Shown: positions 16,581 through 24,882 of the stretch, in pieces
Layout: each line of letters starts with the position of its first letter
How positions within the stretch are numbered: the first letter of the stretch is position 1
Origin: Tamlana carrageenivorans
Lineage (GTDB): Bacteria > Bacteroidota > Bacteroidia > Flavobacteriales > Flavobacteriaceae
DNA length: 64,000 bases
Direction: 5' to 3'
NCBI RefSeq assembly: GCF_002893765.1
Contig: NZ_CP025938.1
Span: 124,001-188,000 of the forward strand
The notes under the pieces: model-generated
Database searches by the model: none
The model's input: only the letters and a program-made list of their open reading frames with translations
Told to the model about the DNA's origin: nothing
Made by a program: the position numbers and the translations under genes

Positions 16581-17525
16581 CTACATAAGTCCGCGACCTA
16601 CTTTTTTCAAAGTCCCGTCAGCTTCATACTCCTTAACCAATTTATCCAAAATCCCATTAATAAAAATGCTGCTTTTAGGTGTTGAATATTCTTTAGAAAT
16701 TTCTAAATATTCATTCATGGTTACTTTTACAGGTATTGATGGGAAATTTTTAATTTCAGAAATGGCCATTTGCAATAGCACATAATCGACACTCGCAATA
16801 CGCTCGGCATCCCAGTTTTTAGTTTTTTGTTCTATTTCCTTATTAATGGCTGTCCTATTTAGTAAAGTCTTTTTAAACAAAGTTATTGCAAACTGTTTAT
16901 CTTCAATATCCTTATAAAGTTTAGGTGTAAAATACTTTTCTGGCGATGTCGCTTTAGCTTTTCTAAGCAGCTTTAAAATGGTGGTATTTACCGTTGGAAG
17001 ATCGTCTAACCAGGTTAGATTTTTATCCTCGATATAATCGTATAACTTATCATTAGGTGCAATAATGTCTTTAAACACATCAACAATAAAAGCGCGGTCT
17101 TCTTTAAAGTCGGAAACACGCGTTTTCATATATTCGGCATATAAATCACTTGATGTGATGGCTTTGAAAATCACATCGACATACTCATTATCAAGCCCCC
17201 AGTTAATATGAGCATTGCCTTTTATTTCATCTTCGAGTTGGATGTTATCCTTTAGGAGTTTTAAAAGTTCATTGTTTACAAACTTTCTATTCGGATCCTT
17301 ATCTTCTTTAGTAGCAAGGTGTTTGTTTTGCTTTTTTTGCAAATCATCTTCTGCTCTTTTTTGCACTTCAATCAATAAAGAAATGATTAATAGATACAAA
17401 TTGTACATGTTTTCAATACTATAGACTAGAAATTTTTGATCTTTACTAAAATCATCACTTTCACTGCCTTTGAAAGCATACATGGTTTGCATTACTTTCA
17501 CACGAATATGTCTTCTGCTTAACAT
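16581..17525 (-). CDS. nusB: Transcription antitermination factor NusB (long Bacteroidota form)
   Basis: I chose the ATG at 17525 (MLSRRHIRVKVMQTMYAF), which matches NusB starts in related species; an upstream ATG at 17636 would add 37 unlikely residues. The product has 314 residues, longer than E. coli NusB, with an extended middle. The C-terminal half carries the NusB fold (RTAINKEIEQKTKNWDAERIASVDYVLLQMAISEI, then VTMNEYLEISKEYSTPKSSIFINGILDKLVKE). It binds boxA with NusE during rRNA transcription. It is the first gene of the nusB-DUF1573-yajC operon. Confidence 0.9.
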   Translation of the reverse strand: MLSRRHIRVKVMQTMYAFKGSESDDFSKDQKFLVYSIENMYNLYLLIISLLIEVQKRAEDDLQKKQNKHLATKEDKDPNRKFVNNELLKLLKDNIQLEDEIKGNAHINWGLDNEYVDVIFKAITSSDLYAEYMKTRVSDFKEDRAFIVDVFKDIIAPNDKLYDYIEDKNLTWLDDLPTVNTTILKLLRKAKATSPEKYFTPKLYKDIEDKQFAITLFKKTLLNRTAINKEIEQKTKNWDAERIASVDYVLLQMAISEIKNFPSIPVKVTMNEYLEISKEYSTPKSSIFINGILDKLVKEYEADGTLKKVGRGLM

Positions 17526-17856
17526 CATTACAAAGAACTTTAATTTAAATAGATGAAGGTTTCCATTGTTTTCACGCCGCAAAAATAACACTATATTTAA
17601 AAAGAAATATACTATTAACGTATTTATTATAGGCATAATTCATTTTAAAGACACTTGAGATCTTGTTGCATTATGGTCATTTTCAATTTCAACATATAAA
17701 GTATATCGTTCCTTTTTATTTTAAAACAAAACTTTTATAAATCAAGAACTTAGCCTATAGTACAATAAAAAAATAGTGCGAATGAATTAAATTAGGCTTT
17801 AACGATATTTAACAATTACACCCATAGCTTAAAGGTGGTTATTATCAATTATCCCC

Positions 17857-17864
17857 TATATTTG
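17857..17864 (+). promoter_or_regulatory. Candidate -7 box of the ABC exporter gene
   Basis: TATATTTG matches TAnnTTTG exactly and lies 22 bp before the ATG. No good TTTG -33 box is seen at the expected distance. Confidence 0.4.
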
Positions 17865-17885
17865 CCCTAATATTTTAATTTTTGA

Positions 17886-19649
17886 ATGAAAGAATTACAG
17901 CACCTTAACAAATACTTCTACAAATATAAAACGCATCTAGTTATAGGTATTGTTATTACTATAGTTGCTAGAATATTTCTATTATTCACCCCGCGATATG
18001 TTAAAAAGATTTTTGTAATCATAGAAAATGCTTTTAAAAACAATGCTACAGAGGCGGCGGTTAAAGCCGATTTAACGGAGGCGATTTTATATATTATTGG
18101 TGCCGCTGTAGTAGGCGGTATTCTTACCTTTTTTATGAGACAAACCATTATAAATGTGTCTCGCTATATTGAGTACGATTTAAAAAATGAAATTTATGAG
18201 CAGTACCAAAAACTGTCTTTAAATTTTTATAAGAAAAATAGAACAGGCGATTTAATGAATCGTATTACAGAAGATGTGGGACGAGTACGTATGTATGCTG
18301 GTCCGGCCATTATGTACAGCATCAATACCGTAGCACTTTTCGTTATTGTTATTATTTATATGGTTAATGCATCGCCTAAATTAACTCTTTACACCATTTT
18401 ACCTTTACCAATTTTATCAATAATCATTTATAAACTAAGTAAAGAAATACACAAACGGAGTACCATTGTACAAGAATACTTATCGAAGCTTTCTACTTTC
18501 ACACAAGAGTCGTTTAGCGGTATATCGGTTATAAAAGCCTACGGCATTGAACCCCAAACAGCCTTAAATTTTAACACCCTTGCCAAAGAAAGTAAAGACA
18601 AACAAATAGATTTAAATAAAGTACAAGCTTGGTTTTTCCCCATGATGATTCTTCTCATTGGAACAAGCAACCTTCTTGTTATTTATGTTGGTGGCATGCA
18701 GTATATTAATGGTGAAATAAAAAGCATCGGTACCATTGCAGAGTTTATTATTTACGTGAACATGCTTACCTGGCCAGTGGCTACCGTAGGATGGGTAACG
18801 TCCATCGTGCAGCAGGCCGAAGCGTCTCAAAAACGAATTAACGAGTTTTTAAAAATCGTACCAGAAATAAAAAACAACAACGCCAATCATTCCGAAATTA
18901 CAGGCGATGTTCAATTTAAAGATGTTAATTTCACATACGACGATACTAATATTCAAGCCTTAAAAGGCATTAGTTTTCATATAAAACCTGGCGACACCCT
19001 TGCCATTTTAGGAAAAACAGGATCGGGTAAATCAACGGTTTTAGATTTAGTTGGACGTCTTTATGATATCGATCAAGGTTCCATCCTTATTAATGACACC
19101 GAAATAGCCGACTTAAACTTAGTCGATTTAAGAAATAATATAGGCTATGTGCCTCAAGATGCATTTCTATTTTCAGACAGCATTAAAACCAATATAAAAT
19201 TCGGTAAACATGATGCTACCGATGAGGATGTTATCGAAGCCGCTAAAAATGCTCAGGTACATAAAAACATCATAAAATTTAATAAAGGTTATGATACCAT
19301 TTTGGGTGAACGCGGTATTACACTTTCGGGCGGACAAAAGCAAAGGGTTTCCATTGCGAGAGCCATTATAAAATCACCTAAAATATTGCTGTTTGACGAT
19401 TGCTTATCGGCTGTAGACACCGAAACTGAAGAGAAAATATTAAATAACATAAATAAGATTTCAAAAGGAAAAACGGGTATTATTGTAAGTCACCGTATAT
19501 CGGCAGCTAAAAATGCCGATAAAATTATTGTCTTAGACCATGGTAAAATTGTACAAGAAGGCACGCACGATACTTTGATAAATACAGACGGATATTACAA
19601 AGAACTCTATTTGAAACAACTGAGCGAAAACACAGCTAACCCACTGTAA
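17886..19649 (+). CDS. ABC exporter, fused membrane and ATPase domains
   Basis: A 587-residue half-transporter with six membrane helices in residues 1-315 and an ATPase domain after about 340. Walker A is LGKTGSGKST, the signature is LSGGQKQRVS, and the switch His is in VSHRIS. Walker B reads ILLFDDCLSAVD: the catalytic Glu after the Walker B Asp is Asp here, as in MdlA-type and other degenerate or heterodimeric exporters. The substrate is unknown (multidrug or lipid export is annotated for relatives). It is divergent from nusB and precedes the DUF3276 gene, a common flavobacterial arrangement. Confidence 0.88.
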   Translation: MKELQHLNKYFYKYKTHLVIGIVITIVARIFLLFTPRYVKKIFVIIENAFKNNATEAAVKADLTEAILYIIGAAVVGGILTFFMRQTIINVSRYIEYDLKNEIYEQYQKLSLNFYKKNRTGDLMNRITEDVGRVRMYAGPAIMYSINTVALFVIVIIYMVNASPKLTLYTILPLPILSIIIYKLSKEIHKRSTIVQEYLSKLSTFTQESFSGISVIKAYGIEPQTALNFNTLAKESKDKQIDLNKVQAWFFPMMILLIGTSNLLVIYVGGMQYINGEIKSIGTIAEFIIYVNMLTWPVATVGWVTSIVQQAEASQKRINEFLKIVPEIKNNNANHSEITGDVQFKDVNFTYDDTNIQALKGISFHIKPGDTLAILGKTGSGKSTVLDLVGRLYDIDQGSILINDTEIADLNLVDLRNNIGYVPQDAFLFSDSIKTNIKFGKHDATDEDVIEAAKNAQVHKNIIKFNKGYDTILGERGITLSGGQKQRVSIARAIIKSPKILLFDDCLSAVDTETEEKILNNINKISKGKTGIIVSHRISAAKNADKIIVLDHGKIVQEGTHDTLINTDGYYKELYLKQLSENTANPL

Positions 19650-19802
19650 ATCTTGACAGTAAAACAAAACCACAACTAGTCAATTTTAATTAAATGCAAC
19701 AAAACCTTAGATTTCAAAAAGAAACCTCAAAATTTGTTGCTTAGTATCGGTTTTTTTTAGATTTTTGATACACAATGATTATATATAAATTTTAAATCGA
19801 CT

Positions 19803-20186
19803 ATGAATAATAACGGTATGATGGAGAAAGAGGAAATTTTTTCAAAAGTTTTGAGAGCAGGACGACGCACTTATTTTTTTGATGTAAGAGCTACGAAAGC
19901 AGATGATTATTACTTAACTATTACAGAAAGTAAAAAATTCACTAATGACGACGGATCATTTCATTATAAAAAACATAAAATTTATATTTATAAGGAAGAT
20001 TTTGCTGAGTTTAAAGAGATTTTAGCAGAAATGACCGATTATATCATTAACGAAAAAGGTGATGAAGTGATTAGCGAGCGTCACCAAAAGGACTTCAAAA
20101 AAGAATACGACCCTACAAGTAGAGTTACTGAAGATGAATTAAAAACCCCTGAAAGTTTTACTGATATTAATTTTGACGATATTTAA
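19803..20186 (+). CDS. DUF3276 family PUR-alpha-like nucleic-acid-binding protein
   Basis: A 127-residue protein; EEIFSKVLRAGRRTYFFDVRATKADDYYLTITESKK and HYKKHKIYIYKEDFAEF form a PUR repeat of the DUF3276 family found across Bacteroidota and spirochaetes. PUR folds bind single-stranded nucleic acids; the role in this group is not established. The acidic tail is typical. A strong terminator follows. An in-frame ATG six codons downstream (MEKEEIF) is an alternative start. Confidence 0.88.
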   Translation: MNNNGMMEKEEIFSKVLRAGRRTYFFDVRATKADDYYLTITESKKFTNDDGSFHYKKHKIYIYKEDFAEFKEILAEMTDYIINEKGDEVISERHQKDFKKEYDPTSRVTEDELKTPESFTDINFDDI

Positions 20187-20208
20187 AATAGTTAAATAAC
20201 AAATCAAG

Positions 20209-20237
20209 AACCGCTAAACGAATTTAGCGGTTTTTTT
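20209..20237. terminator. Bidirectional terminator between DUF3276 and acyltransferase genes
   Basis: AACCGCTAAA and TTTAGCGGTT form a perfect 10-bp stem with a CGAA loop and a T-run on the right, between two convergent genes. Confidence 0.9.
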
Positions 20238-20240
20238 ATA

Positions 20241-21272
20241 CTATAATTTCACTGCAACTAACGCCAGCACTAAACTCATTATCAAGTAATACAAGGCCGC
20301 TGCAAAACCAAACAAGCTCCCTACTGCAAACACTGTTAATAGTAACCAAAGCGGTCCCAACACAATAGTTACCGCGAAACGAAAAGTCGCTACAAACTCA
20401 AGTTCTTTAATTTTTGGCTGGGCATAATATTTCCATACCACATAAGGCATGATGTAGTTCACAATTAATAAGAAACGAAAGAGCTGTTTTAACCAAACAA
20501 ATCGCGCTTTAGGACGCTCAACAGGGGCTTCAAAATTATTTTTAATACAAGCATTTACGGTATGTGGTTTTAAAAAATCTACCTTCAAAGACTCTAGTTT
20601 ATCTAGTGTTTCCTTATAGTTCTCTATTGGTACAACGGTGGTAAGTTGAGACATTTCAGCTTGAATTCTGGTTTTAAGAGTTACAACATCTTGGTTTCTC
20701 TGTCCCGTATACAAACTTTTGGCTGGTATAGGCTCACCGAAATGGATAGTAGCTTTATCAGGAAAATTTAAAATACCCTCATAATTTAAGCCTAGAGGTA
20801 GCAACTGTAAGTCTGTTTCGGGATATTTTTCAAGCGTATCCCATACAATTCGAGTAAACCCTTTGCTTAACGGCCTTACGGTTCGCCTTAAATCATGGCC
20901 GCCTTCAGGAAAAATAACCACGGTTTCCCCTTGACTAAGCAACTTGGTACAGGTTTCAAAAATGGCATTATTATTTGTTAGACTTCCCCAACCATCGCGA
21001 ATACGGTAAACAGGTAGCATTTGAAACCGATGAAACAGCTTTGCTAGTAAAGGTTTGGTAAATACTCCTGCACGGGTTAAATAATGTAAAAAGCGATCGA
21101 TTGTCACGGCTATCAGCAGAGGATCAATTAATCCATTTTGGTGATTACATAAAATGAGTGTTGGCTTGTTTTTAGGTAGGCGCTCCTTATTAAAGACTGT
21201 TATTTTCTTAAAATAGAAAAACATACCAATCTTCATATACCCCCTAATAGCTCTTAAAAAAATATATTTCAA
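20241..21272 (-). CDS. PlsC-type 1-acyl-glycerol-3-phosphate acyltransferase
   Basis: A 343-residue membrane-bound acyltransferase. LCNHQNGLIDPLL contains the HX4D catalytic motif, and VVIFPEGGHDLRR is the phosphate-binding FPEG block. Two or three hydrophobic segments at the C-terminus (LFRFLLIVNYIMPYVVWKYY and the last 50 residues) extend it beyond classical PlsC. It probably acylates lysophosphatidate or another lyso-lipid; the exact acceptor is uncertain. Confidence 0.85.
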   Translation of the reverse strand: MKYIFLRAIRGYMKIGMFFYFKKITVFNKERLPKNKPTLILCNHQNGLIDPLLIAVTIDRFLHYLTRAGVFTKPLLAKLFHRFQMLPVYRIRDGWGSLTNNNAIFETCTKLLSQGETVVIFPEGGHDLRRTVRPLSKGFTRIVWDTLEKYPETDLQLLPLGLNYEGILNFPDKATIHFGEPIPAKSLYTGQRNQDVVTLKTRIQAEMSQLTTVVPIENYKETLDKLESLKVDFLKPHTVNACIKNNFEAPVERPKARFVWLKQLFRFLLIVNYIMPYVVWKYYAQPKIKELEFVATFRFAVTIVLGPLWLLLTVFAVGSLFGFAAALYYLIMSLVLALVAVKL

Positions 21273-21342
21273 ACTAAATAAGATTATAACTTTCTGGTTA
21301 ATGTATGGTCCATCTCAGATGTTTCCGAAATGTGATTTAAAT

Positions 21343-21678
21343 CTAGCTTACGGTAGTTCCGTTTTTTACTGGATTTTCAGGATTCAAAAGTACTACATCT
21401 TTCCCGTTTACAGCGCCAACTACCAAACATTCGCTCATAAAACTAGCAATTTGCTTTTTCGAAAAGTTAATAACAGCAACGATTTGCCTGTTAATCAAGT
21501 CTTCTTTTTTGTAAAGTGTTGTAATTCGCGCCGAAGTTTTTTTAATCCCAAGATCCCCAAAATCGATAAACAGTTGATACGCTGGGTTCCTAGCTTCCGG
21601 GAAGTCTTTCACCTCCAAAATAGTACCTACCCGAAGATCAACTTTAGTAAATTCTTCAAAAGTAATTAGCGCTTTCAT
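21343..21678 (-). CDS. csaA: tRNA-binding domain protein CsaA
   Basis: A 111-residue OB-fold protein: FTKVDLRVGTILEVKDFPEARNPAYQLFIDFG and NFSKKQIASFMSECLVVGA match stand-alone EMAP/MetG-C-like tRNA-binding proteins of the CsaA type. CsaA has been described as a secretion-related chaperone, but the domain suggests tRNA binding. Length is normal. It is divergent from the redoxin gene. Confidence 0.88.
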   Translation of the reverse strand: MKALITFEEFTKVDLRVGTILEVKDFPEARNPAYQLFIDFGDLGIKKTSARITTLYKKEDLINRQIVAVINFSKKQIASFMSECLVVGAVNGKDVVLLNPENPVKNGTTVS

Positions 21679-21724
21679 TTTTTAAAAATACAAATATTGC
21701 CGAACTTTGGTTAAACTTTTTATC

Positions 21725-22282
21725 ATGGCAAATACCCCTTCAAATATGTTGCCCTTAGGCACAAAAGCTCCTTTTTTCGAGCTTCCAGATACCGTGAGTG
21801 GCAATACTTTAAATTTGAATAATTTAAAAGGCAAAAACGGCACGGTTATCCTATTTATCTGCAACCACTGTCCTTTTGTAATTCATATCAATAATACATT
21901 AGTTGACATTGCAAACGCTTACGCGGAAAGAGGTATTACTTTTATTGCCATTTCAAGTAACGATGCAGCGAACTACCCGCAGGATGGCCCAGAAAAAATG
22001 CGTATTCATGCTGAAAACGAAGGCTACCCTTTTCCATATCTTTACGATGAAAATCAAGCCGTAGCTAAAGCCTATGATGCGGCCTGCACCCCAGACTTGT
22101 ATGTTTTCGATAAAAATTTATCGCTTGTTTACCGCGGACAATTAGATGATTCGCGCCCTGGAAATGGTAAACCCGTTACTGGCAAGGATTTAAAACACGC
22201 TTTGGATTGCTTGTTAGCAGGGAAAGACAATACCACCATACAGAAACCTAGTATAGGGTGTAATATTAAGTGGAAGTCTTAA
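21725..22282 (+). CDS. Thioredoxin-fold redoxin protein
   Basis: I chose ATG 21725 (MANTPSNMLPLGTKAPFFEL), as relatives start here; ATG 21707 is also open. The 185-residue protein has an AhpC/redoxin fold: FICNHCPFVIHIN contains the CxxC active site (CNHC), and DAACTPDLYVFDKN holds the conserved cis-Pro and a further Cys. It resembles the thioredoxin-family oxidoreductases common in flavobacteria. No signal peptide is seen, so it is cytoplasmic. The natural substrate is unknown. Confidence 0.85.
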   Translation: MANTPSNMLPLGTKAPFFELPDTVSGNTLNLNNLKGKNGTVILFICNHCPFVIHINNTLVDIANAYAERGITFIAISSNDAANYPQDGPEKMRIHAENEGYPFPYLYDENQAVAKAYDAACTPDLYVFDKNLSLVYRGQLDDSRPGNGKPVTGKDLKHALDCLLAGKDNTTIQKPSIGCNIKWKS

Positions 22283-22300
22283 TAATACTAATTACAACTT

Positions 22301-22786
22301 TTACTTCAGTTTTAATTGCCAGATTCCTACATGCTGCCAGGTATCAAATTTGAATCCGACCTCATTAAGATGCGCTACCTTTTCAAAACCAAAATGCTCA
22401 TGAAGTTTAACACTGGCGTCGTTAGGAATGGTAAGCACTCCTAATACTGTATGAAAATTGTTTTGTTTTAGTCTTTTGAGTAAATCAGCATAAAGTTTTG
22501 TGCCAATTTGCTTGCCATGAGCACCATGCTTTACATAAACCGTAGATTCCACAACATGGTTGTATGCAGGTTTAGGACGAAATCGACTGCCATAAGCATA
22601 GCCTAAAATTTCATTATTTTCTTCGTAAACTAGAAAAGGATAATCCTTATTGATGCCATCTATTTTATATTGAAAATCATCCAAAGTTAGTGCATCAATA
22701 TCGAAGGTCGCTACCGAATTTAGTACGTAGTAATTATATATATCTAATAAGGCTTGAGTGTCCTCGGGTTTTATTTGTCTAATCAT
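22301..22786 (-). CDS. GNAT-family N-acetyltransferase (phosphinothricin acetyltransferase-like)
   Basis: A 161-residue acetyltransferase starting MIRQIKPEDTQALLDIYNYYV. ESTVYVKHGAHGKQIGTKLYADLLKRL is motif A for acetyl-CoA, and TIPNDASVKLHEHFGFEKVAHLNEVGFK with WQHVGIWQLKL is typical of the phosphinothricin/methionine-sulfoximine acetyltransferase branch. Native substrates of such enzymes are often unknown amino acid derivatives. It lies 1 bp after the DinB-fold gene and is probably co-transcribed. Confidence 0.82.
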   Translation of the reverse strand: MIRQIKPEDTQALLDIYNYYVLNSVATFDIDALTLDDFQYKIDGINKDYPFLVYEENNEILGYAYGSRFRPKPAYNHVVESTVYVKHGAHGKQIGTKLYADLLKRLKQNNFHTVLGVLTIPNDASVKLHEHFGFEKVAHLNEVGFKFDTWQHVGIWQLKLK

Positions 22787-22787
22787 C

Positions 22788-23345
22788 TTACAACCAACCT
22801 TTTTGTTTCAAGACATTTTCAATATGCGCATAATGATGATTACTATGCCAAGCGTAATTGCCTATTTGGAAATTCAGTTTCACTTCACTGTTCGTTTCAG
22901 GATGAATAAAACGGCGCTCTAAATCAGCTTCCGTTAGAGTTTTTAATAAGTAGACCAACTTAAAATGAATGGCCTTAATGTGATGCAGAGACATATCAAT
23001 AGGTGCGAATTTAGAATCTGAAAGTTCTGCCCAGCGGTCTTCATAATACGCTTTAATTAGAGGCTTATCTTCCGTTAAAGCCCATTTAAACCGCGTATAA
23101 CTATGATGGTGGCTATCAGCAACATGATGAATAACCTGCCTGATGGTCCATCCCCCAGGACGGTATTCGGTATCTAATTGGGCGTCATTCAAATTTTCTA
23201 CCAGTGACTCTAAGCGCTTTGGAAACTGCTCCAAAACAGAAATCCATGCGTTTAAATCTGAGTTAGAAATCGATTTTGGGCATTCAAATTTCCCTATAGG
23301 GTAACGTAATTTTTCAAGCTCTGTATTCGTCATTTTTAATGGCAA
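22788..23345 (-). CDS. YfiT/BstA-type DinB-fold metal-dependent hydrolase or thiol transferase
   Basis: A four-helix DinB-fold protein; the better start may be ATG 23333 (MTNTELEKLRYPIGKF). GGWTIRQVIHHVADSHHH and YAWHSNHHYAHIENV supply the three metal-binding histidines of the YfiT family, whose Bacillus members are bacillithiol transferases. EDRWAEL is also a family mark. It is probably a nickel or zinc enzyme acting on electrophilic compounds with a low-molecular-weight thiol. Confidence 0.85.
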   Translation of the reverse strand: MPLKMTNTELEKLRYPIGKFECPKSISNSDLNAWISVLEQFPKRLESLVENLNDAQLDTEYRPGGWTIRQVIHHVADSHHHSYTRFKWALTEDKPLIKAYYEDRWAELSDSKFAPIDMSLHHIKAIHFKLVYLLKTLTEADLERRFIHPETNSEVKLNFQIGNYAWHSNHHYAHIENVLKQKGWL

Positions 23346-23390
23346 TTAAATGGATTATGAAATTAAACAATAAATAGTTACAACAAAAAA

Positions 23391-23520
23391 AAGAGACTGT
23401 GTGAAAAATTTACTTGATGTCATATTGAGCTTGTCGAAATATCTCAATGTTCCCTCGAAAAAGGGTTTCGACAAGCTCAACCTGACAAATCAAATAATTT
23501 TAACTTTTCAGACAGCCTCT
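23391..23520. repeat. Palindromic intergenic repeat, second member
   Basis: The outer arms (AGAGACTGTGTGAAAAATTTA at the left, the complement of AGAGGCTGTCTGAAAAGTTAA at the right) match those of the 12832-12966 unit. Inside lies a second inverted pair built on GAGCTTGTCGAAA / TTTCGACAAGCTC. It separates the DinB-fold gene from the peptidyl-prolyl isomerase gene, both leftward. Confidence 0.75.
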
Positions 23521-23541
23521 AATACTTATTTTAAAAACGAT

Positions 23542-24474
23542 TTATTTCACTCTCATTAACTCAACATCAAAAATTAAAGTAGCATCTGGTGGAATAACTC
23601 CTCCAGCACCTCTACTTCCGTAACCTAAGTGGCTAGGAATTACGAAACGTGCCTTATCACCTACTTGTAATAACTGAATACCTTCATCCCATCCTGAAAT
23701 AACTTGTCCTACGCCAACTGGAAAATCGATTGGTGAATTACGTTTGTATGACGAATCGAATACGGTACCATCAGACAATTGACCTTTATAATGTACAGAA
23801 ACCGTTTTACCTTTTTCAGCTTTTGCGCCATCACCTTTTTGGATGATTTGGTAACGTAAACCGCTATCCGTTTTATTAAAACCTGTAGCCAATTTATCTA
23901 ATTCAGCTTCAGCTTGTGCTTTGGCTTCTGCTAAGCGTTTTTCTCTAGATCCTTCAAAAGTTCTAAAAGCTTCAATAGCATTAAATGCCTCTGCTTCGGC
24001 TCCAACACGAACAATCTCTAGAGACTCAATAACATCGCCTTGAGCAATCACATCAACAACATCTTGGCCTTCAATCACTTTTCCAAAAACAGTGTGTTTA
24101 TTATCTAACCAAGCTGTTTCTACGTGTGTTATAAAAAACTGACTCCCGTTTGTTCCTGGTCCTGCATTAGCCATCGATAAAACTCCTGGCCCATCATGCT
24201 TTAAATCTGGATGAAACTCATCATCAAACTGATATCCTGGGTTTCCAGAACCTGTACCTTGAGGACAACCACCTTGAATCATAAAATCTGGAATAACTCT
24301 GTGGAATTTTAATCCATCATAATAAGGTTTTCCTTGAGGTTTCGCCGAATTTTCTAAATTTCCTTCAGCTAAAGCAACAAAGTTACCCACCGTTCCTGGT
24401 GTTTTTTGAAATTCTAAAGCCACAAGAATTTCTCCTTTTGTCGTATTAAATTTTGCGTATAATCCGTCTTGCAT
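23542..24474 (-). CDS. Dual peptidyl-prolyl isomerase: cyclophilin-FKBP fusion
   Basis: A 310-residue protein with two unrelated prolyl isomerase folds. Residues 5-155 are cyclophilin: YYDGLKFHRVIPDFMIQGG, GVLSMANAGPGTNGSQFFITH and WLDNKHTVFGKV. A charged helical linker follows (about 165-200), then FKBP (205-310): VSVHYKGQLSDGTVFDSSYKR, VISGWDEGIQLLQVGDKARFVIPSHLGYG and IPPDATLIFDVELM. No signal peptide, so it is cytoplasmic. Such FKBP-cyclophilin fusions are known in Bacteroidota and some protists; the flexible linker suggests a chaperone that holds two sites. Confidence 0.9.
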   Translation of the reverse strand: MQDGLYAKFNTTKGEILVALEFQKTPGTVGNFVALAEGNLENSAKPQGKPYYDGLKFHRVIPDFMIQGGCPQGTGSGNPGYQFDDEFHPDLKHDGPGVLSMANAGPGTNGSQFFITHVETAWLDNKHTVFGKVIEGQDVVDVIAQGDVIESLEIVRVGAEAEAFNAIEAFRTFEGSREKRLAEAKAQAEAELDKLATGFNKTDSGLRYQIIQKGDGAKAEKGKTVSVHYKGQLSDGTVFDSSYKRNSPIDFPVGVGQVISGWDEGIQLLQVGDKARFVIPSHLGYGSRGAGGVIPPDATLIFDVELMRVK

Positions 24475-24584
24475 TGTTCTATTTTTTAAGAAAGTGCAAA
24501 GATAACGAATGATTTCTGATTAGCGGATTTTGCTAGAATGATTTTTGACTCTTGACTGTTAACCTTTGACCTTTGACTCTAAAA

Positions 24585-24634
24585 ACACCCCCGTCCCCCT
24601 CAAGTGGGAAATGAATTGCGTTTCCAGTTCGGCT
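24585..24634. repeat. C-rich intergenic repeat, copy 1
   Basis: ACACCCCCGTCCCCCTC followed by a GGGAAATGA core, GCGTTTCCAGTTC and GGCT. The same unit occurs at 52525-52574 and 52690-52740. The flanking 24475-24822 holds no gene. Confidence 0.65.
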
Positions 24635-24822
24635 GGTTTGGACAAATTAAAACAGATCCTTTGTGAAATTATTTGTTAGAACTATGAAACTTTGTGGGAG
24701 AAACCAAACATGAAACCTTATTCAGGCAAGCTAAGGTGACAGGCGTTGTTCTCAGTTACACAATTAAACGGTTCAACTAAGTTTGGCATAAAGCATTCAG
24801 CCTATAGCCAAAAGCATTGTAC

Positions 24823-24863
24823 AAAAAAAGCCATGAGATGATTGACACACCTCACAGCCTTTT
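24823..24863 (-). terminator. Terminator downstream of recQ
   Basis: On the minus strand AAAAGGCTGTGAG is followed after a loop by CTCATGGCTTTTTTT. The stem is imperfect, but the T-run and position 20 bp after recQ fit a terminator. Confidence 0.55.
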
Positions 24864-24882
24864 AAACTTATATTTCTAAATT

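Noticed and set aside
17526..17636. An extra hydrophobic N-terminus of NusB
   Set aside because: NusB relatives start at MLSRRHIRVKVMQ; the upstream codons lie in the promoter gap.
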